Source: Haliea salexigens DSM 19537
Lineage (GTDB): Bacteria > Pseudomonadota > Gammaproteobacteria > Pseudomonadales > Halieaceae
Length of the DNA stretch: 64,000 nt
NCBI RefSeq assembly: GCF_000423125.1
Contig: NZ_AUHJ01000014.1
Span: forward strand, 49,077 to 113,076
Reading direction: 5' to 3'
The notes under the pieces are model-generated. The model searched no databases and was not told the origin of the DNA. It worked only from the letters and a program-made list of their open reading frames with translations. How positions within the stretch are numbered: the first letter of the stretch is position 1; each line of letters starts with the position of its first letter. Position numbers and translations under genes: made by a program. Of the stretch, positions 54,694-62,970 are shown one piece after another.

Positions 54694-56111
54694 GGGGCGC
54701 TGATCGCATCGGGCCTTACCGCATCCTCCGGCTTATCCGGCGCGGCGGTCAGGGTTCGGTGTTCCTGGGTGTAGATGAACGCCTGGGTCGACGCATCGTC
54801 GCAAAGATACACGCGCTGCCAGCAGAGCCGGCGCACAGCCGCAAAGTCCTGCGCGAGGCTCAGGCCGTCGCCGCTTTGGACAGCTCGCGTGTGGTCAAGA
54901 TGCACGACGTGATCGTTGGCGATACGCATCTGGCCATGATTATGGAATACGTGCCCGGGTGCGACCTGGAGGAGCTGCTCGCTGAGCGGGAGCTCTCCCT
55001 CGCCAGCATTCTGATTGTGGCCAGTGACGTGGCAGCGGCGATTGCGGCGGGTCGCCAGCGCGGTATTGTGCACGGAGACATCAAACCGGGGAACGTGCTG
55101 GTCACGGCGGAAGGGCGCGTCAAGCTGACCGACTTTGGTCTCGCAGCGGAGCAGGGCTCTGTCGCTACGGCACGTGGCAGCCTCTCCTGTATTTCGCCCG
55201 AGCAGTTGTTGGGCAAGCCGCAGGATGTTCGCTCGGATCTGTTTGCCTTGGGTTGCCTGCTCTATCGTCTGGTAGCGGGTCGCCATCCCTTTCAGGGGCG
55301 TCACGGTCTGGATGCCGATGCCCTGTTGCGCGGCGCTGCGCCTCCTCTGCCGGCGGCGCTGCCGGATGGCGCCTCGCTGCCCAGTGGCATGGCGCCGCTG
55401 GTCGCAAGCCTGTTGGCGGCGAATCCTGAAGACAGGCCATCGAATACGCACGCGGTGCGACGTCAACTACAGACGATGGCGGCGGCACAACCACGGCAGT
55501 TGCGCTCGCCCTTGCGCGATGAAGCCGAGCCGTATTTTCGCCAGGAGGCCAGTGACGATCTGCCGTTGCAGATTCCCCGCAGCCTCAGCCGACAGGCGCG
55601 CTCGCGTATGCCGCCGCGGCCGGGGGAGTGGGCGTTATTCGGTTTTGGCCGGTATTGGCGGCGGCGGCACTGGCTCACGGCGGCCGCTACAGTGGCCTGT
55701 GTGCTAACGGTTACGCTGTTTGCGCTATGGCCCCGGGATCAGCGGCTTGCCGTGCCGCGGCCGCTGGTTGTGCTGGAGCCCGCGCACGCGGCCCTGCCCG
55801 GCAGTGATGGTGTTGAGGGCCTGCTTTTGACCCTGCGCGAACAACTGCTGGCGGTGAGGCCGGGGCTGCTGTTCCAGGGAGAGTCGGCGCCGTTCTATCC
55901 CAGCACACTTAACTATACGCGGCGACCGCCGGAGGAAACGCTGCAGATCTCGCTGCACTGTTCTCCGGCGCTGTGCGTGCTGGGCCTTGAGCGGGAACGT
56001 GGCGGGGCGTACCGCTACCGTCAGGCGCTGGTGCCGCAGGGGTCGCCCGCACATCGCTGGCAGGAGCTGACTGGCAGGGCCGTCGCGGAGCTGTTCGCGG
56101 CGGACCCCTGA
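54690..56111 (+). CDS. Membrane-bound Ser/Thr protein kinase, non-RD type
   Basis: A 473-residue Hanks-type kinase: catalytic domain at about 8-265 with a glycine loop (RRGGQGSVFLG), Lys39, a catalytic loop reading HGDIKPGN (His128-Gly129-Asp130, so the usual Arg is Gly), DFG at 148-150 and SPEQ. A juxtamembrane stretch leads to one membrane segment (about 329-348) and a periplasmic C-terminal domain of about 120 residues with no recognised fold. The start is TTG at 54690, sharing four bases with the stop of the FHA regulator (TTGA), so the two are translationally coupled. It probably phosphorylates that regulator or its partner. It ends 1 bp before the convergent gene. Confidence 0.88.
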   Translation: MRGADRIGPYRILRLIRRGGQGSVFLGVDERLGRRIVAKIHALPAEPAHSRKVLREAQAVAALDSSRVVKMHDVIVGDTHLAMIMEYVPGCDLEELLAERELSLASILIVASDVAAAIAAGRQRGIVHGDIKPGNVLVTAEGRVKLTDFGLAAEQGSVATARGSLSCISPEQLLGKPQDVRSDLFALGCLLYRLVAGRHPFQGRHGLDADALLRGAAPPLPAALPDGASLPSGMAPLVASLLAANPEDRPSNTHAVRRQLQTMAAAQPRQLRSPLRDEAEPYFRQEASDDLPLQIPRSLSRQARSRMPPRPGEWALFGFGRYWRRRHWLTAAATVACVLTVTLFALWPRDQRLAVPRPLVVLEPAHAALPGSDGVEGLLLTLREQLLAVRPGLLFQGESAPFYPSTLNYTRRPPEETLQISLHCSPALCVLGLERERGGAYRYRQALVPQGSPAHRWQELTGRAVAELFAADP

Positions 56112-56112
56112 T

Positions 56113-57036
56113 TCAGTCGGCCTGCGGCATAGCCGTACTCGCTGTGCGCAGGGCGGCGAGTACGGCGCTGTTATGCGGTACGGCAAGGCCCAAGCTGTCT
56201 GCCGTTGCCACGAGGAAGGCGGTGAGATAGTCGATCTCTGTGCGACGCCCGGCGAGGACATCCTGAAGCATGGAGGAGCGGTTGTGTGCGGTGGCGGCAA
56301 CCACCTCCATCACCGACGGATACAGGTTGGACACGGCTTCGTGCTCCCCCGCCGCCTCGCCAACGGCGGCAATTTCCAGGCACAGGTCCTGCACCTGATC
56401 GGTGAGTGCGCTGTCGTCCGCGAGCAGCCCGTTGCGGCAGCGATGTAGCGCGGTGAGCGGGTTGATTGCGCAGTTGATGGCAAACTTGCGCCACAGGATG
56501 GTGTCGATGTTTGCTGCCCAGCTGCAATCTGCGTCCAGTGCCTGCCAGTCGCTGAACCACGCGGGTGGGCGCATCAGGCCTCTGCGGCCAAGCCAGGTGG
56601 TTCCCCGCCCGGCGCGACGTACGCAGTCGCCGCCTTCGCGGAACGCTCCCTCGGTGGTGCTGCCGCTGAACACGGTAAGCTGCGGCCACTGCTCGCTGAT
56701 GCGCTGCTGGTATCCGAGGCCGTTGGCGAGCAGCAGCACAACGGCGTCCTTGGCCAGGCGCGGCTGCACGCGGGTGAGCGCTGCAAGGAGGTCGTAGGCC
56801 TTGGTGCACACCAGCAGATAATGAATGGGTTCGGGGCCTGCGGTAGGGCCTGCCTCGAATGTGTGCGCGCGACTGTGCTCGCCTTCGTGCAGGCGTATTT
56901 GGCGGGTGCCGTTGTCCGGTGCCGCATGCCCCTCTCGCAGCAGCAGGGAACAGCGAATGCCGGCCTCCTGAAAGAGGCAGGCGAACAGGCTGCCGATTGC
57001 GCCGGCGCCAAGGATATGCCAGTGGCGCTCGTGCAT
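56113..57036 (-). CDS. panE: Ketopantoate reductase-like protein (PanE/ApbA family)
   Basis: A 307-residue NADPH-dependent reductase: N-terminal Rossmann loop ILGAGAIGSLFACLF, a VCTKAYD segment (lysine for NADPH/substrate) and LANGLGYQ. The C-terminal helical domain has WRKFAINCAINPLTAL, which carries the catalytic lysine and asparagine, and a late RRTEIDYLTAF. In pantothenate synthesis the family reduces 2-dehydropantoate, but paralogues exist, so the substrate is likely rather than certain. ATG 57036 is preferred to a TTG at 57060. It diverges from yajQ. Confidence 0.88.
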   Translation of the reverse strand: MHERHWHILGAGAIGSLFACLFQEAGIRCSLLLREGHAAPDNGTRQIRLHEGEHSRAHTFEAGPTAGPEPIHYLLVCTKAYDLLAALTRVQPRLAKDAVVLLLANGLGYQQRISEQWPQLTVFSGSTTEGAFREGGDCVRRAGRGTTWLGRRGLMRPPAWFSDWQALDADCSWAANIDTILWRKFAINCAINPLTALHRCRNGLLADDSALTDQVQDLCLEIAAVGEAAGEHEAVSNLYPSVMEVVAATAHNRSSMLQDVLAGRRTEIDYLTAFLVATADSLGLAVPHNSAVLAALRTASTAMPQAD

Positions 57037-57121
57037 ATTAGCGGTCTGCAGGGATTGCAATGCGGTGCCGGCCGATTACCATGTTGATCCTGTCTCATCG
57101 CCTGAATTGGGGAAATGCACT

Positions 57122-57604
57122 ATGCCATCTTTCGACGTTGTATCGGAAGTCGACCTGCACCAGTTGACCAACGCCGTGGATCAAGCCTCGCGCATTGTTG
57201 CCAACCGCTTCGACTTCAAGGGTATTGATGCCGGTTTCGAGCGCGACGGGCACACTGTCGCGGTGCATGCGGAGGTGGAATTCCAGCTGGCGCAGATGGA
57301 GGACATGTTGCGCAGTGCGTTGATCAAGTGCGACATCGACCCGCAAGCGATGGAAGTCGGTGATGCGGTTGTCAGTGGCAAGTTGGTGCGAGAGACCGTG
57401 ACCTTGCGCAACGGGCTCGATAGCCAGCAGTGCAAATCCATCGTTAAGCAGCTCAAGGAAGCAAAGCTCAAGGTGCAGGCACAAGTACAGGGCGATCAGG
57501 TGCGGGTCACAGGCAAGAAGCGTGACGACCTGCAGCAGGCCATTGCGCTGCTGCGAGCATGCGACATCGACCTCCCGCTGCAGTTCACCAACTTCCGCGA
57601 TTGA
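57122..57604 (+). CDS. yajQ: YajQ family nucleotide-binding protein
   Basis: A 160-residue protein with the YajQ duplicated ferredoxin-like fold. The N-terminal PSFDVVSEVDLHQLTNAVDQA, NRFDFKG and the later VRVTGKKRDDLQQAI are near-universal family features. Members bind c-di-GMP or other nucleotides and act as co-regulators; their exact role varies. The ATG at 57122 is preceded by a GGGGAA site and gives the classical start MPSFD. A degenerate-GGDEF protein is encoded 4 kb away, but no functional link is visible. Confidence 0.96.
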   Translation: MPSFDVVSEVDLHQLTNAVDQASRIVANRFDFKGIDAGFERDGHTVAVHAEVEFQLAQMEDMLRSALIKCDIDPQAMEVGDAVVSGKLVRETVTLRNGLDSQQCKSIVKQLKEAKLKVQAQVQGDQVRVTGKKRDDLQQAIALLRACDIDLPLQFTNFRD

Positions 57605-57619
57605 GGCGAGGGTGCCTCT

Positions 57620-57640
57620 GGCGCTGAATCGTTCAGCGCT
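57620..57640. terminator. Hairpin between convergent yajQ and the thiamine operon
   Basis: GCGCTGAA (57621-57628) and TTCAGCGC (57632-57639) pair over a three-base loop, with a possible G-T extension. It lies in the 49-bp gap between the two stop codons. The lack of a T-tract keeps confidence moderate. Confidence 0.45.
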
Positions 57641-57653
57641 ACCGCGCTGCCGT

Positions 57654-58514
57654 TCAGTGGGCGTCAGTAGCGTCTATACACCGCGCAAGACGAGACTGTT
57701 TTTCCACCAGTGACGCAGCAGCGGGGTCGGTTGCAGTCTCGATGTGCCAGAGTAATTCCAGATAGCGGTAGCCGCACTCGAACAGGTTCAGGCGTTGCCA
57801 GTCCGGCGCCGCAGGCGCGGTGCCCAGGTAGCCCGTCAGCAGCGCGCGGCGTGCCGGACTGTCGAGCTCATCCCCCGCGCACACCGCGGCAAGGTCGAAC
57901 CACACGGGGCCGGTGGCGGCATATTCCCAGTCGATTGCCCACAGCTCGCCGCCACTGGTAACGCGATTGGCGCGCAACAGGTCGTTGTGACAAAGCCCTT
58001 GCGGGCCCGTGTCTTCGAGCCGGGTGAGCAGCGGTCCTACGCGTGCCGCCAGAGCTTGCAGCTGCTGCCAGGTGCCAGGTTGTGCATAGCGTACGGCGCT
58101 GGCAGCAGCCTCGCAGCGCGCGGCCAGTGTCGGCCCTGGAGTGAGTTGCGGCAACGCGTGGATTCGACGCAGCAGGGCGCCCACTGTCACAAGGTTTTCC
58201 GCAACGTTCGTATCCGGGGACAGGTAGTCGCACACGAGCACGCCGGCGTTGGTGTCGAGATGGCGCGGTGCGGGCGCGAGACCGGCGCTGTGGGCCAGGG
58301 CCAGCGCCTGCCATTCCGTGCACTGCCATGCGGGGTTTGCCGCCAACTTCTTGCCCGCGAGGCGCAACGCAAATCGCTGGCTACCGCTGGCTACGAGATA
58401 GCTGTGATTGTTCAGGCCGCAACCCAGTTGCCGCAGCGGGCGTGGCGCGGCTTGCAGGCCCTCGACCTGCCAGTCACGCCAGGTCTGCAGGGCCCGGGTC
58501 AGCCGCTCGTACAT
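57654..58514 (-). CDS. Choline/thiamine kinase-like phosphotransferase (ThiK-like)
   Basis: A 286-residue aminoglycoside-phosphotransferase-fold kinase: LGCGLNNHSYLV loop, a lysine in RLAGKKL, the catalytic GLCHNDLLRANRV (Brenner motif HxDxxxxN) and AIDWEYAATGPVWFDLA with the metal-binding aspartate. Position in a TPP-riboswitch operon with a thiamine permease suggests it phosphorylates imported thiamine, as ThiK does. The open frame runs to 59249 through pnuT in another register, but the ATG at 58514 gives a sensible N-terminus. It overlaps pnuT by 16 bp and is the last gene of the operon. Confidence 0.85.
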   Translation of the reverse strand: MYERLTRALQTWRDWQVEGLQAAPRPLRQLGCGLNNHSYLVASGSQRFALRLAGKKLAANPAWQCTEWQALALAHSAGLAPAPRHLDTNAGVLVCDYLSPDTNVAENLVTVGALLRRIHALPQLTPGPTLAARCEAAASAVRYAQPGTWQQLQALAARVGPLLTRLEDTGPQGLCHNDLLRANRVTSGGELWAIDWEYAATGPVWFDLAAVCAGDELDSPARRALLTGYLGTAPAAPDWQRLNLFECGYRYLELLWHIETATDPAAASLVEKQSRLARCIDATDAH

Positions 58515-59134
58515 TGCAGGTGGTATTGCTTGCGCCACTGTCGGTAGCCGAAAATGACGATAACCAGATACACAGCGAACAGCGCGGCGGTAAGAAACAG
58601 CCCGCGCTCCAGATAGAGGTAAATGGAAACGCTGTCTATCACCAGCCAGTACAGCCAGTTCTCCAGCAGTTTTCTCGCCACCATCCACGTGGTGAGAATG
58701 CTGCCCCAGGTGGTAAATGAATCCACATAGGGCAACATCGCATCCGTGTGGCGTTCCAGGAGAAAGCCGCTGGTCGCGCTGGCAACCAGGATTGCGGCAA
58801 CAGCCAGCAGGTGATGGCGCACGGGCCATGTGCCGATGGGCAATGGCTGCAGGGACGCCGCAGCTGGTGTGCTGGCGCCGCCACGCCACTGATACCAGCC
58901 GTAGAGTGCCATCGCCAGATAGTACACCTGCAGTGCTGACTCCATCAGTAGCCCGACCTGCCAGAATAGCCACAGGAAAATGGCCGTGCTGGCGAAGGCT
59001 GCGTACCAGCACCACAGACTTTCCCGCACTGCCAGCAGCAGGTAGGCGACGCCCAGCAGAACGGCAACCAGCTCCCACCCGGAGAGGCTGGCGGCTGCTG
59101 CCGTCAGCTGTGCGAGCCAGGCGTCGATTGTCAT
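58499..59134 (-). CDS. pnuT: PnuC-family thiamine permease (PnuT-like)
   Basis: A 211-residue inner-membrane protein with about seven membrane segments and the PnuC family signature: a WCWYAAFASTAIFLWLF stretch, YYLAMALYGWYQW and LYWLVIDSVSIYLYLERGLFLTAALFAVYLVI. PnuC relatives carry nicotinamide riboside, riboflavin or thiamine. The TPP riboswitch and the adjacent thiamine genes favour thiamine (PnuT). The start overlaps the stop of the small thiamine-binding gene by 4 bp, and the stop lies inside the kinase gene. Uptake by facilitated diffusion followed by kinase trapping is the inferred mechanism. Confidence 0.9.
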   Translation of the reverse strand: MTIDAWLAQLTAAAASLSGWELVAVLLGVAYLLLAVRESLWCWYAAFASTAIFLWLFWQVGLLMESALQVYYLAMALYGWYQWRGGASTPAAASLQPLPIGTWPVRHHLLAVAAILVASATSGFLLERHTDAMLPYVDSFTTWGSILTTWMVARKLLENWLYWLVIDSVSIYLYLERGLFLTAALFAVYLVIVIFGYRQWRKQYHLQCTSG

Positions 59135-59388
59135 GGCGACTGAATGGGTAGCAATCCGGGGATGAACTTGCAGACCAGGACCTGCTTGCCGAAGTCGCGA
59201 TAACTCGCCTCCAGCGCCGCCTGCACGATACCGAAAACGGCACTGGCATCGCCGCTGATTTGCGTACTCATCGCGTTGGTCACGACGGCGATATCTCGCG
59301 TCGCGGCCAGTTGCTCAATAAAGCGCTGAATGACGGGAATGTAGTCCTCCTGCAGCGGGTACAGGCTGAGTTCTGCGGTAACGTCCAT
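59131..59388 (-). CDS. Small thiamine-binding protein (MTH1187/YkoF-like)
   Basis: An 85-residue protein of the MTH1187/DUF77 ferredoxin-like family: N-terminal VTAELSLYPLQEDYIPVIQRFIEQL, a TNAMSTQISGDASAVFGIV core and a C-terminal KFIPG. YkoF and relatives bind thiamine or hydroxymethylpyrimidine, usually within TPP-regulated operons, so a thiamine-binding or carrier role is inferred. The open frame begins at 59409, but the ATG at 59388 has AGAGG nine bases upstream. It lies 20 bp after the TonB receptor stop and overlaps pnuT. Confidence 0.85.
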   Translation of the reverse strand: MDVTAELSLYPLQEDYIPVIQRFIEQLAATRDIAVVTNAMSTQISGDASAVFGIVQAALEASYRDFGKQVLVCKFIPGLLPIQSP

Positions 59389-59408
59389 GGTAGGAATCCT
59401 CTCTGGCA

Positions 59409-61517
59409 CTAGAATTGGTAGCTCGCGCTCACACCAACGCGACGTGGTTCACCGAACTGGTAGTAGGGTTCAACCGCATAGCCATTGCGGGGGTCGTTGC
59501 CGAAGGCGCCGAAGCCTCGCGTGGCGTAATCCCTGTCGCCGAGGTTGCGGGCCCACAGCGCCACGTCCCAGTTGCCGGCGGCCCAGCCCAGGCGCAGGTG
59601 CACCAGTTCGTAGGCCTCCGAGCGCACGTCGTGACGGTCAGAGAAGTAGAAACTGTCGCGTGCCTCCACATCGATGCGCGCATAAACGTGTTCGGTCAGC
59701 GCGAGGCGGCCTCCCAGCGCCGCCTGGTAGCTCGGCGCATGGGCTTGCTCGCGACCCGCAAGATCGACGCCGTCGGCGTTGATGTAGCTATCGAAGCTGG
59801 CGTCCAGTAGCCCCAGGTTGGCGTAGAGCTCCAGCGACGCGTTCACCAGCCAGTCGAGTTCAAGCTCCAGCCCGTAGTTGTGCCCCCGGGCGGCGTTGTT
59901 GATGTAGTCGAAGAACGCGGTACTGCCGTCCTCCCGCGGCAAAGGTACGGAACCTTTCACCTGCTGGTCGTCGCGGTCCATGTAGAACAGGGCCAATCGA
60001 CTCCGCAAGCTGCCGTCGAGTGCCTCGGCCTTGTATCCGAGCTCGTAGTTGAGCAGTGTCTCTTCGTCAAAACGGCCGAGTCCAGCCAGCAGAGCCTCCT
60101 GCTCGGGGTTGGCGGTCGTGCCCGCGCTGGCGAGAACGACGGCATTTACGCCGTTGCCGCGGTAACCGCGCGAAATGCTGGCATACCATAGCGCGCCGTC
60201 AGCGGGCTGATATTCGAGTGCCAGGCGCGCGCCCCACAGGTTCTTTTCAACCTGTTCGTCAACGCCATTGCTATCGGTGTAATCCGTGCGGCGCTGCTCC
60301 AGGCGCAGGCCACTGGACAGTATCAGGCTGTCGCTGAGGCGGGTATCCAGCTGGCCGAACACGGCCGCTGTGTCAGTGTCGTAACGGCTGTTGAACGGCG
60401 CGTCGAGGTAGGTGTACTGGCGATCCAGGTCCTCGCGGTCGCCCAGGTAATAGAGGCCGGCGACCCAGTCCGAACAGCCACCAAACAGGCGTGACTGCTC
60501 GTTGGACAGCAACCGCAGTTGGCCGCTGACGCTGTCGCGCTCGCGCAGATAGCGGTCGAAAGAGCTGTACTCCAGCTCCGGGGCGATGCCGACAAAGCTC
60601 CAGTCCTCGTCGAAGCTGTACTCGGTGTCGGTTGTGGCGACGGTCAGCAGCGCCTCGATGTCCAGCGACGAGCGCGCGGCTTTCCAGTTGAGGCTGCCAG
60701 CGCTGGTCTCCTGCCGGTCGCGACCGGGCTCATCGGACAGCGTGCGACGCGTGTTATCCAGCGAGAAAGCGTCATAACCGTTGTCGATGTCGGCCAGCAC
60801 AAGGCTCAGGTCGAGTGTGTCCGAATCCGAGGCCAGCCAGCGCAGGCGCGCACGCACGGTCGTTTCGTCGCGCTCATTGGTATCGTCGCGTTGCAGGAAG
60901 TCATTGCTGTAGTAGCCGTCGCTGCGGTATTGCTGCACGGCCACCCGGTATAGCAGCTGTTCACCCGCCAGCGGGCCGGTGCCGACCACACCCAGTGCCT
61001 GGGTGTTGTAGTCGGCGACGGTGGCCTCCAGGCGCAGCCCTGCGGTGGCCTCGGGCGCTGCGCTGCGGATGTTCACCAGGCCGGCGAGGGCGTTGGCGCC
61101 ATGCAACGTGCCCTGGGGTCCGCGCAATACCTCGACCTGGGCGATATCGAACAAAGTGCCGATGCCACCCAGCCCACTGAAATCAATGCCGTCGATCAGC
61201 AATCCCACAGATGGGTTGAGGGGTTCCTGAAACTGACTGCGCTCACCAATGCCGCGGATCTGGAAGTAGCGTGCGCGCGCGGCGCCGCTCGCATAGTTGA
61301 GGTTCGGAATGACATTGAACACCTCCTCAAGATGTTGTGCAGCGCGCTCGCGCAAGCCGTCGGCGGTTAGCACGCTGGTCGACGTGGACTGGCTCAAAAG
61401 CGGTGTGTCGCGCCACTCAGCCGTGACCAGAACCTCGCTCAGTTCTTGCGACGTGGCCGTGGTAGCGGCGAGCAGGGTGGTGAGGAGCGTGGTGCCAAAC
61501 GTGTAAGATGTCTTCAT
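59409..61517 (-). CDS. TonB-dependent outer-membrane receptor, probable thiamine importer
   Basis: A 702-residue receptor: signal peptide ending near ATTATSQE, a plug domain (about 30-150, with VLRGPQGTLHGANALAGLVNI) and a 22-strand type barrel ending in the terminal phenylalanine required for BAM assembly (SASYQF). The general class would look like a siderophore receptor, but the TPP riboswitch upstream and the thiamine genes downstream point to thiamine or a thiamine precursor as ligand. The ATG at 61517 lies right after a hairpin that holds the Shine-Dalgarno GGAGAA. Confidence 0.9.
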   Translation of the reverse strand: MKTSYTFGTTLLTTLLAATTATSQELSEVLVTAEWRDTPLLSQSTSTSVLTADGLRERAAQHLEEVFNVIPNLNYASGAARARYFQIRGIGERSQFQEPLNPSVGLLIDGIDFSGLGGIGTLFDIAQVEVLRGPQGTLHGANALAGLVNIRSAAPEATAGLRLEATVADYNTQALGVVGTGPLAGEQLLYRVAVQQYRSDGYYSNDFLQRDDTNERDETTVRARLRWLASDSDTLDLSLVLADIDNGYDAFSLDNTRRTLSDEPGRDRQETSAGSLNWKAARSSLDIEALLTVATTDTEYSFDEDWSFVGIAPELEYSSFDRYLRERDSVSGQLRLLSNEQSRLFGGCSDWVAGLYYLGDREDLDRQYTYLDAPFNSRYDTDTAAVFGQLDTRLSDSLILSSGLRLEQRRTDYTDSNGVDEQVEKNLWGARLALEYQPADGALWYASISRGYRGNGVNAVVLASAGTTANPEQEALLAGLGRFDEETLLNYELGYKAEALDGSLRSRLALFYMDRDDQQVKGSVPLPREDGSTAFFDYINNAARGHNYGLELELDWLVNASLELYANLGLLDASFDSYINADGVDLAGREQAHAPSYQAALGGRLALTEHVYARIDVEARDSFYFSDRHDVRSEAYELVHLRLGWAAGNWDVALWARNLGDRDYATRGFGAFGNDPRNGYAVEPYYQFGEPRRVGVSASYQF

Positions 61518-61519
61518 CG

Positions 61520-61548
61520 GGTTCTCCATTCAGAACAGCAAGAGAACC
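61520..61548 (-). promoter_or_regulatory. Ribosome-binding-site hairpin downstream of the TPP aptamer
   Basis: GGTTCTC and GAGAACC pair perfectly over seven base pairs (61542-61548 with 61520-61526), with the receptor Shine-Dalgarno GGAGAA inside the 3' arm and the ATG two bases beyond it. This is the expression-platform arrangement expected for translational control by TPP. Confidence 0.7.
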
Positions 61549-61580
61549 GGTTGGATATGCGGAATGAACAGGAGACGTGC

Positions 61581-61663
61581 ACCTATCCCTACGCCGGTCC
61601 TAACCGGGTCAGGTTCAAAGGGTTTACCGCAAGCGGTATCTCAGGCCGAAGCCACCCCCAGGT
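61581..61663 (-). promoter_or_regulatory. TPP (thiamine pyrophosphate) riboswitch
   Basis: Read on the minus strand the element shows the THI-box core: GGGGTGGC, then CCTGAGATACC (CTGAGA motif), a small stem-loop CCGCTTGCGG, GAACCTGACCCGGTTAGGACCGGCGTAGGGA (the pyrophosphate- and pyrimidine-binding halves), and closing P1 bases ACCT/AGGT at 61660-61663 and 61581-61584. At about 83 nt it is a compact version. It lies 64 nt before the TonB receptor gene and should turn off the operon when TPP is plentiful. Confidence 0.95.
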
Positions 61664-61722
61664 TTGCAAACATGCCCGCCGACTCTGGGTAACAGATTGT
61701 TACATTGCAAGGCGGGCTGTGT

Positions 61723-61751
61723 TTGCAACGCGAGTATAGGCCGCTTACACT
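61723..61751 (+). promoter_or_regulatory. Candidate promoter of the GAF/GGDEF gene
   Basis: TTGCAA at 61723-61728 and TACACT at 61746-61751 are spaced by 17 bp. The palindromic TTGCAA could also serve a minus-strand promoter for the riboswitch operon (a poor -10, complement of 61699-61704, 18-bp spacer), but this is weak. Confidence 0.42.
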
Positions 61752-61812
61752 GACAAGCCAATAATTGTGTCCATCGCAGGCGTATTTTGTCCTGCTAACG
61801 GCGGGATCCCGA

Positions 61813-62955
61813 ATGTCGGATGACTCTGTGTACGATGTGTTGCCTGGTGAGGAAATTGAAGCGGCGCCAGCACCTGCCAGCCCTGCGGAAGTGCGCGAAC
61901 AGCGCCGTTCCGAAACCATCCAGCTGAACCGCTGGCTGGTCGACCAGGCCAGGCAGATGCAACGCATGATGCTCGACGCGCCTGATCTCGGCGCACTGCT
62001 TGAAGTGCTGCTGGTCAGCATGCCCCGGCATTTCGGGTTCCGTATTGCCGAGCTCTGGCTCTATGATCCCGAGAATGTGCTGGCCAGCCTGATGGTATCG
62101 GGTCATCGCTACGGCCAGTACCTGCAGCTGCATCACGATGTATTCGAAATGCAGGAGCTCTATGACATGGAGCCCGAGGTGATGCTGCTGGACGCCACCG
62201 ACTCTCGCATGTTTGAGGTGTTGAAAACGGACCAGGGTATCCAGCATGCGCTGCTGGTACCCCTCATGGATTCGGGCAGGCTTCTGGGAAGCTATCACTG
62301 TGGTTTTGTCGACCGGCCCATGGAAACCACACCGGCGGATGGCGAGGTGGTAACCCATCTGGCCTCGGTGGTATCCCAGAGCTTCAAGAATGCGGTGAGT
62401 CGACAGCAGATTTCCCGCCTGACCATGCTGGACCCGCTCACCCAGATCAGTAACCTGCGCGGCTTCGAGAAAGATATCGCACGCGAAATCGCCCGCGCCA
62501 GGCGCGGCAATGAGGCCCTGTCCGTACTCATGCTGGAGGTCGATGAGTTTGAAGAGCTATATCGGCACTACGGTGAGATCACGGGCCGTTTCGTGTTGAA
62601 AAAGGTCACCGAGCGTGTCTCATCAGGCCTGCGCGCCACCGACTACCTCGCCCGCCTGTCGGACTCCCGCCTGGCGGTGCTTCTGCCCGGCACCAGTGAG
62701 TCACCCTCCATCGATGTGGCAGAACGCATTCGCCGGGACATCGAAAATTTCCTGATAGATGATGGCCGTGGCGCGGTGCTTCAGGTTACGCTTAGCCTCG
62801 GTCTTGTCACGTGGGAGCCAGAGCAGTACCCCGCGGTTGACATGGCGCAGCTGGCGCGGCAAATGCAGAGTGCCAGCTCGAAAGCTGTGCAGAGCGCGGT
62901 CGCGGGTAATGGTAATCAACTCAAACTCGGCCGTCTCTCCACCCTGATGATCTGA
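61813..62955 (+). CDS. GAF (DUF484-like) protein with a degenerate GGDEF domain
   Basis: A 380-residue soluble protein: an N-terminal helical region, a GAF-like sensory domain (about 45-190, with FRIAELWLYDPEN and QHALLVPLMDSGRLLGSYHCG) and a GGDEF-fold domain (about 205-365, beginning LTMLDPLTQISNLRGFEKDI). The active-site loop reads LSDSR in place of GGDEF, and the metal site EVDEF replaces DIDHF, so diguanylate cyclase activity is not expected; nucleotide sensing or protein interaction is possible. The ATG at 61813 is preferred over the upstream open frame at 61765. The carbonic anhydrase gene follows after 15 bp. Confidence 0.87.
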   Translation: MSDDSVYDVLPGEEIEAAPAPASPAEVREQRRSETIQLNRWLVDQARQMQRMMLDAPDLGALLEVLLVSMPRHFGFRIAELWLYDPENVLASLMVSGHRYGQYLQLHHDVFEMQELYDMEPEVMLLDATDSRMFEVLKTDQGIQHALLVPLMDSGRLLGSYHCGFVDRPMETTPADGEVVTHLASVVSQSFKNAVSRQQISRLTMLDPLTQISNLRGFEKDIAREIARARRGNEALSVLMLEVDEFEELYRHYGEITGRFVLKKVTERVSSGLRATDYLARLSDSRLAVLLPGTSESPSIDVAERIRRDIENFLIDDGRGAVLQVTLSLGLVTWEPEQYPAVDMAQLARQMQSASSKAVQSAVAGNGNQLKLGRLSTLMI

Positions 62956-62970
62956 CCTTGGAGACAGGCT

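Noticed and set aside
58515..59249. N-terminal extension of the kinase frame (531 codons in total)
   Set aside because: The extra 245 codons read pnuT in the wrong register; the family N-terminus begins at the ATG at 58514.
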